64,000 nucleotides of DNA from Bathymodiolus brooksi (GCA_963680875.1 OY804588.1:79074829-79138828), one strand, 5' to 3'; shown: positions 46,201-52,135, numbered from the stretch's first letter. Notes: generated by a model not told the origin, from the sequence alone. Program-made: numbers and translations.

Positions 46201-48647
46201 ATATTAGGATAAGAGTAATGTTGTTTAACGCCCCATTCAACAATATTTCAGTCATACCGTGGTGGTCAGTTTGTTTTTGATGAAGGAACCGGGAGTACCC
46301 GGAAAAACCACCGACCTGCCGCAAGTCATTGTATCGACTGCACCTCGTCTGAGCGGGATTCGAACTCACAAATTCCGTGGTGATAGGCACAGATTGCATA
46401 GGTAGTTGTAAATCCAACTACCATACGATCACGACCACGCCAGGCCCTGTGGTAGTGTAAGTAATATCTCTATTATGATACTACAATATATTATTAATTT
46501 AATGTTTTAATATAAAATCTACTTTTTCTTTTTTTTTTAGATTCCATTGGTACTTTTATTTATATAATCGCATTGTAATTTTTCTATGCTGTTCCTTATT
46601 TCTAATTTGTATTTTGAACTTGACCAAAAATGTGAGATTTTTAACATTAGATAACTCAATGATTTTTTTTTTTACAGCTAATCGGTGTAACGTGGTGGAC
46701 AAGATATCAGCCAGATCCCTCAAGCGTAGCGAACAAGGGCATTGAATCAAACAGTCAAGATGAAGGCAAGTCTTTTTAGCCTGCAGTCCAAAGCTTCCCC
46801 ATCTGTTTTTATTATTGAGGTAGCAAGTCCTATTATGATCGTCTAAACTGTGTATGTTTCACTGCTGGTTTGTCGTCTAAGTGTATTTACTGATCTCATG
46901 CTTCACTGCTGGTTTGTCGTCTAAGTGTATTTACTGATCTCATGCTTCACTGCTGGTTTGTCGTCTAAGTGTATTTACTGATCTCATGCTTCACTGCTGG
47001 TTTGTCGTCTAAGTGTATTTACTGATCTCATGCTTCACTGCTGGTTTGTCGTCTAAGTGTATTTACTGATCTCATGCTTCATTGCTGGTTTGTCGTCTAA
47101 GTGTATTTACTGATCTCATGCTTCACTGCTGGTTTGTCGTCTAAGTGTATTTACTGATCTCATGCTTCACTGCTGGTTTGTCGTCTAAGTGTATTTACTG
47201 ATCTCATGCTTCACTGCTGGTTTGTCGTCTAAGTGTATTTACTGATCTCATGCTTCACTGCTGGTTTGTCGTCTAAGTGTATTTACTGATCTCATGCTTC
47301 ATTGCTGGTTTGTCGTCTAAGTGTATTTACTGATCTCATGCTTCACTGCTGGTTTGTCGTCTAAGTGTATTTACTGATCTCATGCTTCACTGCTGGTTTG
47401 TCGTCTAAGTGTATTTACTGATCTCATGCTTCACTGCTGGTTTGTCGTCTAAGTGTATTTACTGATCTCATGCTTCACTGCTGGTTTGTCGTCTAAGTGT
47501 ATTTACTGATCTCATGCTTCACTGCTGGTTTGTCGTCTAAGTGTATTTACTGATCTCATGCTTCATTGCTGGTTTGTCGTCTAAGTGTATTTACTGATCT
47601 CATGCTTCACTGCTGGTTTGTCGTCTAAGTGTATTTACTGGTCTCATGCTTCACTGCTGGTTTGTCGTCTAAGTGTATTTACTGATCTCATGCTTCACTG
47701 TTGGTTTGTCGTCTAAGTGTATTTACTGATCTCATGCTTCACTGCTGGTTTGTCGTCTAAGTGTATTTACTGATCTCATGCTTCACTGCTGGTTTGTCGT
47801 CTAAGTGTATTTACTGATCTCATGCTTCACTGCTGGTTTGTCGTCTAAGTTTATTTACTGATCTCATGCTTCACTGCTGGTTTGTCGTCTAAGTGTATTT
47901 ACTGATCTCATGCTTCACTGTTGGTTTGCCGTGTTAGAAGAGATTGAAGATACCAAAGGGAGGTAATCAGACAACACAATGATCAAAAGAAAAAGGACAA
48001 AAGGACAAACAACAATCTACCAAACACTACACAGAAAGTTAAAGATCGAACAACACGAAAGGAAGCGTAAGCAGTTCCTGCTCTACTAGTGGCACCCGTC
48101 CTGTTACTCTAGATACCAACCCGGTGATAAGTCATGAATGAGGAAATGACAGGGAAGCGCTTAAGACAAGTGGAACATATCCATGGTCAAGAATGCTACA
48201 ACTTTTGCCCCTGAAACTGAAAGGGTCCCTGTCAAAAATTGTCAAAACAAATCCGCGTATTTTTTTATTTTATTTTGCAAGTAAATTGGAGTTAGTGAAA
48301 TAGCGAACTAAAGACAATTTTCTACTTCTATCAAATTGACCGCCTTCAACAAGATGCAGATTATGTCAGATTTTGAAAATTTTAGTTATCAAATTTCCTT
48401 ATATTGTCTCTTTTCAGAAACATATAGTGAAATATCAACAATAGATCAAACAGTGAAGACACGTGGTATCTGTTCCAGCATTGCTGCATTTCTGTTTGGC
48501 AGCAACGAATCTCATCTTACATCAGAAATACAAATCTCCGACCGGAAGTCATTTTTGGAAGAATCTGGGTTTTCAAAATGTTTACTCAATGTACTTGCAA
48601 TGTTTATAATCGTGCTCATCGCATTTCTGTGTGGGTTTTACCATTAA
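15392..48647 (+). CDS. SLC5A-family sodium/solute cotransporter (SGLT-like), complete 15-exon gene
   Basis: Coding exons: 15392-15478, 20140-20211, 20813-20917, 22378-22437, 24840-24944, 27662-27767, 29516-29596, 35833-36038, 36989-37124, 39103-39210, 41076-41226, 42094-42262, 44955-45170, 46678-46765, 48418-48647. They total 1920 nt and join in frame to 639 residues plus stop, matching the SGLT length (about 640-670) and the 15 exons of human SLC5A1. The family couples inward Na+ flow to uptake of sugars or other small solutes through a LeuT-fold bundle of about 14 membrane helices in the plasma membrane. By alignment with human SGLT1 from memory, N62, H67, E86 and K300 match sugar contacts N78, H83, E102 and K321; Y269-W270 match Y290-W291; D188 matches D204; S371-S372 match the Na2 serines. 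Val436 stands where Q457 would be, so the substrate is uncertain. The start has A at -3. All introns are GT-AG except introns 11 and 14, which start with GC. A last hydrophobic segment ends the protein. Confidence 0.95.
15537..15559. repeat. Poly-G run
   Basis: A run of over 20 G in SGLT intron 1; such runs often differ from the true length in assemblies. Confidence 0.9.
16195..17690 (-). pseudogene. Broken LINE with endonuclease and reverse-transcriptase fragments
   Basis: On the minus strand, an apurinic-type endonuclease piece ([11 protein letters not shown], then [19 protein letters not shown] near 17600) runs directly into the reverse-transcriptase domain. That part shows [36 protein letters not shown] and [11 protein letters not shown] (motif A). 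The C-terminal thumb includes [12 protein letters not shown] and [15 protein letters not shown] (frame-broken). The YADD core and much of the endonuclease are deleted, and several frameshifts are present. It resembles Jockey/L2/CR1-clade elements. It is inside SGLT intron 1. Confidence 0.75.
17735..17999 (+). repeat. SINE family B copy
   Basis: tRNA-like head GTGGCTCAATGAGTTAGGTA with B-box GGGTTCGCGTCC, body GTTTACCAGTTGCTTACCCA, tail ATTGCTGAAAGTGACGTTAA. Confidence 0.9.
18079..18332 (+). repeat. SINE family A copy
   Basis: A-box region TATGGTGGTTGGATTTACAA; the B-box is decayed. Body and tail are intact. Confidence 0.85.
18333..19335. other. Intron sequence without genes
   Basis: AT-rich; a 30-bp direct duplication of AGTTGTTGGAAGATTAATTA at 19140-19190. 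No protein recognised. Confidence 0.4.
19336..19612 (-). pseudogene. Second fragment of the same LINE
   Basis: Nucleotide-similar to 17030-17290, with the shared block CAAATGATCTTCAATCCTCG and ATGTTAGACACAAAATGTAG. Only this reverse-transcriptase piece is present. Confidence 0.75.
19722..19920 (-). repeat. Dispersed repeat D copy
   Basis: Full-length, diverged copy ending CACTAGTAGCACCTGTCG. Confidence 0.8.
19983..20058 (+). repeat. SINE tail fragment
   Basis: Only CCACCAATAAAACTGACCGC and the shared tail, 80 bp before SGLT exon 2. Confidence 0.8.
20140..20211 (+). CDS. SGLT gene exon 2
   Basis: 24 codons (residues 30-53), [20 protein letters not shown] followed by PWFA. This is the YFLA.RSM.W signature after the first helix. 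Acceptor TTACAG, donor GTAAGT, phase 0 on both sides. It has the same 72-nt length as exon 2 of the paralog. Confidence 0.95.
20813..20917 (+). CDS. SGLT gene exon 3
   Basis: 35 codons (residues 54-88). It carries [16 protein letters not shown], the core SGLT motif of TM1, then FEW. N62, H67 and E86 align with the sugar-contact residues N78, H83 and E102 of human SGLT1. Phase 0 on both sides. 27 of 35 residues match exon 3 of the minus-strand paralog. Confidence 0.97.
21095..21210 (+). repeat. SINE family A fragment
   Basis: Diverged body, AACATTATGTGATAATATTTG to CATCCACTAATAAAACTG. Head and tail lost. Confidence 0.6.
21803..21985 (-). repeat. SINE family A copy, head truncated
   Basis: Shared tail to GTTGTATCGAGTATACC and part of the B-box area. 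Confidence 0.82.
22040..22370. repeat. Dispersed repeat E copy
   Basis: TTTTGGCTATCCTGTTTAGG and TTGAGTGTACCTGTTG recur in changed form at 29030-29140 and 41365-41510. The end AGAAACGCACTAAATTTGAT occurs at 42838 too. I recall a similar repeat in mytilid genomes. Confidence 0.55.
22378..22437 (+). CDS. SGLT gene exon 4
   Basis: 20 codons (residues 89-108), [20 protein letters not shown], the TM2 segment with the family's LGW.F.P.YI.AG pattern. Acceptor TTTTCAG, donor GTATGT, phase 0. Confidence 0.94.
22559..22762 (+). repeat. Dispersed repeat D copy
   Basis: Diverged full-length copy, CGACGGGTGTCACTA to GGTATCTTCACACTTTTC. Confidence 0.75.
22945..23170 (+). repeat. SINE family A copy
   Basis: Head CGTATGGTAGTTGGATTTAC, B-box GAGTTCAAACCC, a deletion in the body after GACAGGTCGGTTG, and the tail. 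Confidence 0.87.
23460..23668 (-). repeat. Dispersed repeat D copy
   Basis: Full-length, ending CACTAGTGGCACCCGTCG. Confidence 0.82.
24122..24338 (+). repeat. Dispersed repeat D copy
   Basis: From GGGTGCCAGTAGTGGAGCAG; contains a short internal duplication TATTATAGTGTTATAGTG. Confidence 0.78.
24378..24654 (-). repeat. SINE family B copy with target duplication
   Basis: Complete from the AT-rich tail to GGCTCAATGAGTT inverted at the right end. CACACAAGTT flanks both sides (24368-24377 and 24655-24664). Confidence 0.93.
24840..24944 (+). CDS. SGLT gene exon 5
   Basis: 35 codons (residues 109-143), beginning [20 protein letters not shown] and ending LYIMTKLA. It contains the TLPEYI.KR.GG.R signature shared by SLC5 transporters, then the next membrane helix. 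Phase 0. Confidence 0.96.
25007..25250. repeat. Inverted repeat made of GAAAC/GTTTC units
   Basis: GTAAAACAAGAAACGAAACA at 25014 is inverted at 25222-25245. The right arm is expanded into a run of TTTCG-like pentamers. Confidence 0.75.
25251..26110. other. Intron sequence without genes
   Basis: AT-rich, no repeat family or exon recognised. Confidence 0.4.
26121..26399 (+). repeat. SINE family B copy with target duplication
   Basis: Complete, with tail (ATTCAA)n. CATTTTATTT at 26109-26118 and again at 26400-26409. Confidence 0.93.
26478..26705 (-). repeat. SINE family A copy
   Basis: Tail, body and inverted B-box GGGGGTTCGAACTC present. Confidence 0.87.
26878..27066 (-). repeat. Dispersed repeat D copy
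   Basis: Lacks part of the 5' side; ends GACACCCGTCGTGTTA. Confidence 0.8.
27262..27645 (+). repeat. SINE family C copy
   Basis: Head with TTGGTCAGCGTGCTCTCCTC and B-box GGGTTCGACCCCC, body as at 10108, tail TGCTGAATTGGCGTTAAACA and (CACT)n. It ends 17 bp before SGLT exon 6. Confidence 0.9.
27662..27767 (+). CDS. SGLT gene exon 6
   Basis: Residues 144-178 plus one nt: [20 protein letters not shown], then a helix ending GLYTVLG. The pattern IF.G..FI..ALG.....I...L..T.LYT..G is typical. The coding acceptor is GTCTAG directly before GTCAGT; the donor is GTAAGT after phase 1. Confidence 0.95.
28393..28535. mobile_element. Foldback element F1, intact hairpin
   Basis: Arms of about 58 bp (TGTTGTGTTAGCAATGACTA, AGTGGTCAGGGTTGAAGACA) around a short loop CCCCTTCGGGTCG. 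The interrupted copy is at 5917-6236. Flanked by (AAT)n. Confidence 0.85.
28740..29460. repeat. Degenerate direct repeats in intron 7 neighbourhood
   Basis: TTAAATTGAACGCTATAGAA...GACATAAAGAACGT recurs at 28924, and a shared TTGTTGTAATTTTA piece near 29420. A repeat E fragment lies at 29030-29145. Confidence 0.5.
29516..29596 (+). CDS. SGLT gene exon 7
   Basis: Completes a split Gly and encodes [17 protein letters not shown] and the following helix (residues 179-205). The YTD.LQ motif holds D188, which aligns with D204 of human SGLT1 (Na+/H+ coupling region). The donor GTGAGT opens a 6.2-kb intron filled by the 31-bp minisatellite. Confidence 0.96.
29780..35752. repeat. Minisatellite of about 190 31-bp units, preceded by 38-bp units
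   Basis: 29780-30060 holds about seven copies of a 38-bp unit with CTTATCGAGTTATCTATG. From about 30200 the unit is 31 bp, TATAGTCTTATCGATGTTAT plus ATTACAATAAG. Two main variants, CTTATCGATG and CTTCTCCATG, alternate irregularly. A block with GTACCGTCATATCGAAG recurs about 1.5 kb apart (30336 and 31818). It fills SGLT intron 7 and ends 80 bp before exon 8. Confidence 0.97.
35833..36038 (+). CDS. SGLT gene exon 8
   Basis: Residues 206-274: [15 protein letters not shown], an extracellular loop with an N-glycosylation sequon at N231 (NTT), then PRED.FHIF.D and PWPG, ending WYWCCDQ. Y269 and W270 align with the sugar-stacking Y290 and W291 of human SGLT1. Cys266 stands at the T287 position. Acceptor TTTTAG, donor GTCAGT. 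Confidence 0.97.
36290..36710 (+). repeat. SINE family C copy, diverged
   Basis: Decayed head (CTCTAATGGTAAATATGCTC), recognisable body GTTGCTTCTCCTCTAAGCA, and an extended CACT/CAAT tail. Confidence 0.8.
36989..37124 (+). CDS. SGLT gene exon 9
   Basis: Residues 275-319, with [18 protein letters not shown] and [11 protein letters not shown]300 in GFLK aligns with sugar-contact K321 of human SGLT1. VQR.L.AK...HAKGG is diagnostic for the family. Acceptor TATAG, donor GTAGAT. Confidence 0.97.
37168..37330 (-). repeat. SINE family A copy, head truncated
   Basis: Diverged tail GTTTAACGGCACTTTCAACA to GAGTACTCTTCGCC. Confidence 0.78.
37474..37796. mobile_element. hAT-type MITE with 8-bp target duplication
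   Basis: Termini CAAGTGTCGGATTTA and AAATCCGGCACTG. Flanks TATATCAT and CATATCAT (7 of 8 match). Contains a C-rich simple repeat (37678-37738). Confidence 0.82.
38030..38255 (+). repeat. SINE family A copy
   Basis: Head CGTATGGTATTTGGATATAC, B-box GAGTTCGAATCCG, a deletion in the body, and the tail. Confidence 0.87.
38339..38394. repeat. Perfect 56-bp palindrome without spacer
   Basis: ATTAATTCACATTTCAGATG continues to a centre AATTGATCAATT and mirrors exactly to 38394. Confidence 0.95.
38430..38682 (-). repeat. SINE family A copy, near full length
   Basis: Tail, body, inverted B-box GGGAGTCGAATCC and head CAACTACCATACGATTACGG. Confidence 0.9.
38863..39066 (-). repeat. Repeat D variant (D2)
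   Basis: Shares the end GGGTAAGCAGTTCCTGCT with repeat D, but the inner part has CCAGAGACACTGGCA, as at 45775-46020. Confidence 0.7.
39103..39210 (+). CDS. SGLT gene exon 10
   Basis: Residues 320-355: [20 protein letters not shown], then [17 protein letters not shown]. This is the cysteine-rich extracellular loop and the NIAYP...ELMP.GLRG segment. Its cysteines match the paired cysteines of mammalian SGLT1. Donor GTAAGG, phase 1. Confidence 0.97.
39255..39462 (-). repeat. Dispersed repeat D copy
   Basis: Full-length, right next to SGLT exon 10. Confidence 0.8.
39583..39863 (-). repeat. SINE family B copy with target duplication
   Basis: Complete. AGAATTATA at 39574-39582 and 39864-39872. 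Confidence 0.93.
40368..41075 (+). repeat. Tandem array of partial exon-11 copies with acceptors
   Basis: Seven degenerate copies of a unit made of about 35 nt of intron end, the AG acceptor and about 66 nt of exon 11. Copies start near 40368, 40471, 40572, 40677, 40779, 40881 and 40986, before the true exon at 41076. The last five spacings are 105, 102, 102, 105 and 90, all multiples of three. From 40572 on the frame of exon 11 stays open to the exon end, each copy reading roughly [17 protein letters not shown]. Copy 7 lacks 12 nt (IAAM). Whether any copy is spliced in is unknown. Confidence 0.85.
41076..41226 (+). CDS. SGLT gene exon 11, with GC donor
   Basis: Residues 356-405: [32 protein letters not shown] and KELLIVGR. 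S371 and S372 align with the Na2-site serines S392 and S393. The exon ends in AG before GCAAGA; only this GC donor rejoins the Arg codon with exon 12. Five degenerate tandem copies of the acceptor and exon 5' part lie immediately upstream in the same frame, and two more beyond them out of frame. Confidence 0.95.
41518..41712 (-). repeat. Dispersed repeat D copy
   Basis: Diverged copy following a repeat E piece (41365-41510); the same E-D order may occur elsewhere. Confidence 0.7.
41896..42093 (+). repeat. Tandem partial copies of exon 12 with acceptors
   Basis: Two degraded copies of intron end plus exon 12 start, beginning at about 41914 and 41998, before the true exon at 42094 (spacings 84 and 96). 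The nearer copy keeps TTTACACTTTTAG and reads [15 protein letters not shown] before a stop codon, so it cannot serve as coding exon. Confidence 0.75.
42094..42262 (+). CDS. SGLT gene exon 12
   Basis: Residues 406-462: [17 protein letters not shown], then [20 protein letters not shown] and [13 protein letters not shown]. This is TM10-TM11. Human SGLT1 has DYIQSITSYLGPP here, so Q457 maps to V436 and T460 to E439. Acceptor CTTTTAG, donor GTAATA, phase 0 at the end. Confidence 0.94.
42630..42765 (-). repeat. Dispersed repeat D copy, truncated
   Basis: Starts ACCACAGGGGTAATCGGAAG and stops after AAACTAAAGATCG. A repeat E end (GAAACGCGTCGCGCGCACTA) follows at 42840. Confidence 0.75.
43220..43266. 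repeat. (GA)n microsatellite
   Basis: About 22 GA units. Confidence 0.95.
43530..43710. repeat. Long hairpin inside the 918-bp element
   Basis: CAAGCTAGTTATTTTGAAAG through GGACACTACAGACCGCGGAG is mirrored at 43623-43705. Confidence 0.88.
44228..44448 (-). repeat. Dispersed repeat D copy
   Basis: Full-length, ending CACTAGTGGCACCCGTCG. Confidence 0.83.
44585..44848 (+). repeat. SINE family B copy
   Basis: Complete; flanks CTAATCTTACT and CTAATTTTACT suggest an 11-bp target duplication. It ends 107 bp before SGLT exon 13. Confidence 0.9.
44955..45170 (+). CDS. SGLT gene exon 13
   Basis: 72 codons (residues 463-534): [20 protein letters not shown], then [21 protein letters not shown], ending in FTTKRTEEE. 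These match the GAFWGL..G..IG..R and HYLYF signatures. Phase 0 on both sides. Confidence 0.96.
45235..45470 (+). repeat. Dispersed repeat D copy
   Basis: The best-preserved copy, CACGACGGGTGCCACTAG to GGTATCTTCAAACTCTTC. Confidence 0.85.
45775..46020 (-). repeat. Repeat D variant (D2) with internal duplication
   Basis: A 45-bp piece with CCAGAGACACTGGCAACATT is present twice in tandem (45819 and 45869). Confidence 0.7.
46015..46118 (-). repeat. Repeat D fragment
   Basis: Starts AGAGTTTGAAGATACCAAAG, middle deleted, ends AAGCAGTTCCTGCC. Confidence 0.65.
46210..46447 (-). repeat. SINE family A copy
   Basis: Tail, body, inverted B-box GGGATTCGAACTCAC, head CCATACGATCACGACCACG. Confidence 0.9.
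46678..46765 (+). CDS. SGLT gene exon 14, with GC donor
   Basis: Residues 535-563: [20 protein letters not shown] and an acidic, polar end. It has a long pyrimidine tract and TTTACAG acceptor. The donor reads GAAG before GCAAGT, a strong GC donor. The only nearby GT, three bases on, leads into a stop in exon 15. Confidence 0.88.
46858..47935. repeat. 44-bp minisatellite, about 24 copies
   Basis: Unit contains CTTCACTGCTGGTTTGTCGT and CTAAGTGTATTTACTGATCT. Copies are almost identical, with rare single changes such as CTTCATTGC and TTGGTTTG. Lies in SGLT intron 14. Confidence 0.97.
47936..48112 (-). repeat. Dispersed repeat D copy
   Basis: Starts exactly where the 44-bp array ends and lacks the 5' GTAAATCGAAGG piece. 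Confidence 0.8.
48418..48647 (+). CDS. SGLT gene exon 15 (terminal coding exon)
   Basis: Residues 563-639 and the TAA stop. A polar cytoplasmic stretch with [13 protein letters not shown] is followed by the last hydrophobic helix, [20 protein letters not shown]. This matches the C-terminal membrane helix of SGLTs. Acceptor TTTTCAG. Confidence 0.93.
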
Positions 48648-48789
48648 ATTTTGTAATCCTTCATTGTATATTTATTAATTGCATTAACTCATATATGGTT
48701 ATTCCTCTTTTACTACACTTTGATAAATTAATTGAACACCGGGTAAGAACATTGATTGTTATTTAGTTATGATTGTTTAACGTCAAGTG

Positions 48790-49068
48790 AGAGGAATTTG
48801 AATTTGAATTTTGGTGTTTAACGCCACTTTCAGCAATATTTCAGCTATATCATGGCGTCCCGTTTCAGTGGTGGAGGAAGCCGGGAGTACCCGGAGAGAA
48901 CCACCTACCCTGGGCAAGCAACTGGTAAACTTTATCACTTGCGGTTGCGATTCGAGTGCACCCTTTTTGTAATTTACATAGCCGGGCGCGAACCCATGCC
49001 GTATTGGTGATGGGCTTGTATGAGTTGTTAGGTAATCCAATTACCTAACTCATTGAGCCACCCGGGCC
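48790..49068 (-). repeat. SINE family B copy
   Basis: Complete from GAATTTGAATTTTGGTG to GAGCCACCCGGGCC, just 3' of the SGLT stop codon. Confidence 0.92.
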
Positions 49069-49268
49069 GAGTGGTATTTCAATTATATTAAATGTCATAC
49101 CATGGGTGTATGGATGTATATGATACTGGCTTACCGACTATGAACAGCGAATGATGTATAACATCTTATATCCTTTACCAACAATATTATATTATCGATG
49201 TGCCTTTTTCATAATAATTCATTCCAGATGCACTGCATGTAGGCATTGACAATGCATATTACTTTTTT

Positions 49269-50430
49269 CCATGTAGTTTGCAAGTTATGAGTTCGAATCC
49301 CGCTCATGCATAGCCAGAAATCATGGGTGATTTTGCTCATGAATATTCATAAACCAAATCGCGTCATGTATGACGTCAGCAAATAAACGTTGAACCATAT
49401 TTGGAAGACGCTGATGAAAACTCGTATCTATTTTTTTTAAATAATATTTCATCACAGTTTTGATCACATAAATATAAATAACTTCATAATTATTTGTGAT
49501 CGTATCAAAATTAATTGTCATCATATGTTTATTAGGAATCCGATGATGTGTGTAAAAGATCGAAAATATATTTAATGCACTGCCCCCCCCCCCTTTTTTT
49601 CCACGAAATAAAAATATGTAAATAAAAAATATATTGTGCATTTTTTTTCAATTTCTGCCCCACATAAGTATTAGTATGTCATTGAAATCGTTTAGTATAT
49701 ATATATTGTTAAAATTTTTGAACTTTATATTGTTATAAGTATTGTTACCAATTGTATTATAGTTACTTCTTCTGTTGTTTTGTCGAAATAAAAAAAAATA
49801 CCCTTGTGGAACCTTTTTTAATTGTTTATTTACATTTACAATGGAATGCGGTGCTTACTCAAATAATGCTATGTCTAGCAGAAGCAGTTTTACGAAATAG
49901 TAGATTTTTTTGCGTGAACCCCTATTGAATCTCTACTAGAAAGGTATAAAAAAAAACTTGTGAAGCCCTCTTTTAAATTATCGTGGGAACCTTTAATTTT
50001 TCAGCAAAATATTTATCGAAGAAAGATTCCTCAACAATGTTACCGGAACTGACCGAATTTGTCCCGGCAACTAGAATGGGGATTGTAAGAAAAGTGCTTT
50101 TAGGTCTTGAAAACCGTGCAGGATGCATTTTTTCACTTCTTCTCAATGCTTTTCAATGGTGCTTACGCTTCAAAATTTGAAACTAGGTGGGAACCTTGAG
50201 TTTTCATGGAACAGCTGTAATATTTTGAGATATTGTTCAAACCGGTGCATAGTTTAATTTTTTATCCCGGAAAATTGTCCGGCCCAAGCTAACAGAAAGT
50301 TTCCCATTCAACTATATGTTAAAATCCAAATTCTCTTTGAGCCGCCATTTTGAATATGCAAATGAGCAAATCACCTATCATTTCTGGCTACGGGCGATGT
50401 GTACTCGATACAACATTAGTGACTCTTTGT
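49269..50430 (+). repeat. SINE family A copy split by a TIR element
   Basis: GAGTTCGAATCCCGCTCATG at 49289 and GATGTGTACTCGATACAACA at 50396 are the two halves of one SINE. Confidence 0.8.
49311..50390. mobile_element. TIR element of ~1.08 kb flanked by TA
   Basis: TAGCCAGAAATCATGGGTGA at the left pairs with the right end TCACCTATCATTTCTGGCTA, with the inverted similarity extending about 40 bp. TA borders both ends, as in Tc1/mariner-type insertions, though the SINE flank does not prove the duplication. No transposase ORF. Confidence 0.65.
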
Positions 50431-50624
50431 TGATATACATTATTATTCATTTTATAAATTGATAAATACCATTAAATTACAGGGATATTCAAAAGCAAAA
50501 CATGGGCATTCCAATTTTTCAGACAGCTGTATCCGAGCCCTCTTTTTAACCAGTGAATGAACTTTATTAAAACTCTCAAAATAATTGTATACGACTGTTA
50601 AAAAAAAAATGTGTTCGAATTATT

Positions 50625-50898
50625 GTATGTGGCTGTCTCTATTCACATAGTGATTTCCATGTTTCAGTACATAATGTCCTTGCATGATTGGTTTTGCAAA
50701 AATACAGTACAATCTGGGTTCTAAGACATAACTTTGCGGAACGCCACATTGAAGATGCATTGAATTTGACACTACTGAACCAACAGCGACACGTTGAGTT
50801 CGATCATTCAAATAGGACTTCATCCACGTCAGAGCTGCACATGGCCGTTTTAACAGCATTATAGGCTTCCCGATAAAACAACTATTCATCGTGCCCAT
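50625..50898 (-). pseudogene. LINE reverse-transcriptase fragment
   Basis: The minus strand reads TWMKSYLNDRTQRVAVG, then LQCGVPQSYVLEPRLYCIF, matching the motif W..SYL..R.Q...G and GVPQGS.LGP.LF of LINE reverse transcriptases. The Gly of PQG is lost. No flanking domains remain. Confidence 0.75.
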
Positions 50899-51199
50899 GC
50901 GCTAAGACGGCACTGCATCCGACATCATATTACGATTTCGAATTTTTAAGACATTTTATGACAGTTAATTGATTTTTAATTAATTTTCGAACACTCGGTA
51001 ATATGTTTCTTTCGTCTATATATGTGACAGAAGGAGAAATGGGTCCTTTTTAGTGAAAGTGCCTCCGATATCCTACGTTATTTTCACCTGTTGCGAAAAC
51101 ATTGTTGAAGTGTTTGAGAGTTTGACAACATGCTTTTGAGCGTTGTTTAGCGGACATTTAGGGGCATTTGACGCACTATCACATTTAATATTATCCTTG

Positions 51200-52135
51200 C
51201 AATAACTAATGCTACAGGTAAAACATTTCCTTCAAGCGACAAAAATGTAATTGACCCCAAGTCTGCTATTAACCATGTAAGAACTAAAAATAAAATGGAC
51301 ATTGGAAATCAAGATATGAACAAGAATTCTTGTAAAAAATATTACAAAAATATACTAAATAAGGGAACGACCATTTAACTTGATTTTGGTGGAGGAAAAA
51401 AAATAATCTGATTCAGAGTTTTTGACATATAACCTAATGTTGAAATCTGGAAAAAACGCGACAAAAAATAATATTCTAACTCTCGTGTTGTCCGAAAAAA
51501 AAATTCTGAACGAAACAAAAAACCATAACCCCCCCCCCCCCCTGCAAGTTAAAAGGTCGGTCCCTAAAGACTATGAAGGAATACTTGAAAATGAATTAGA
51601 ATCGATAGATAATAACAGGAAACTCTTTCTATTCAAAGCATTGAAGTCTGAAAATAAGTCGGAATTTTATTTGAAATATCCAGATTTTGAAATAAGAAGA
51701 TTCATTTGTAAATTTAGACTAAGTGACCACTCTCTGGAAATTGAAACGGGACGATATAAGAAAATACCTCGGCATTTACGAACGTGCAATAAATGTGAAA
51801 CTCTTGATGACGAATACCATTTCTTTTTAAATTGTAAGCTAAATGAACATTTAAGAAAAGCTTTTCTCAGTGACTTTGACAATACTAATAATACAAATCT
51901 ACTTGAAATTATTTTAAATCCGACTAACATCAACTAGGTGAAATCTTTAGGCTCCTTCATTAAACAGTCATTGGAACGGAGGACATGGGGCACTTGATTC
52001 CATTTGTTCTATTGTGTATTGAATTTGTTTATTATGTTGTACATTGTATGTTTATGTATTGTTGACTATTCAATGTACCCATTGACCCTGATTAGGGTGG
52101 AAATTGTGCTTAATAAAGTTATTATTATTAATATT
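51200..52135 (+). pseudogene. LINE 3' end with terminal zinc knuckle, split by a MITE
   Basis: After 51565 the frame gives RRFICKFRLSDHSLEIETGR, then TCNKCETLDDEYHFFLNC, the usual C-terminus of LINE ORF2, ending at 51937. The 3' end AATAAAGTTATTATTATTAA at 52112 fits a LINE tail. The frame upstream of the MITE (to about 51200) may be its continuation. Confidence 0.75.
51363..51564. mobile_element. Harbinger-like MITE, 202 bp, TAA target duplication
   Basis: Ends GGGAACGACCATTTAACTTG and CAAGTTAAAAGGTCGGTCCC. TAA lies on both sides (51360-51362, 51565-51567), the duplication typical of PIF/Harbinger. A poly-C run is inside. Inserted in the LINE. Confidence 0.8.

Noticed and set aside
46766..46772. 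GT donor three bases after the GC donor of exon 14
   Set aside because: Using it shifts exon 15 into an early TAG stop.
46858..47935. CRISPR-like array
   Set aside because: Whole units repeat without unique spacers, in a eukaryotic intron; it is a minisatellite. The same holds for the other arrays.
48783..49040. ORFs reading [24 protein letters not shown] proteins (also 17766, 26151, 39549)
   Set aside because: Recurrent translations of the family B SINE.
51667..51933. Minus-strand 88-codon ORF
   Set aside because: Antisense of the LINE zinc-knuckle region.
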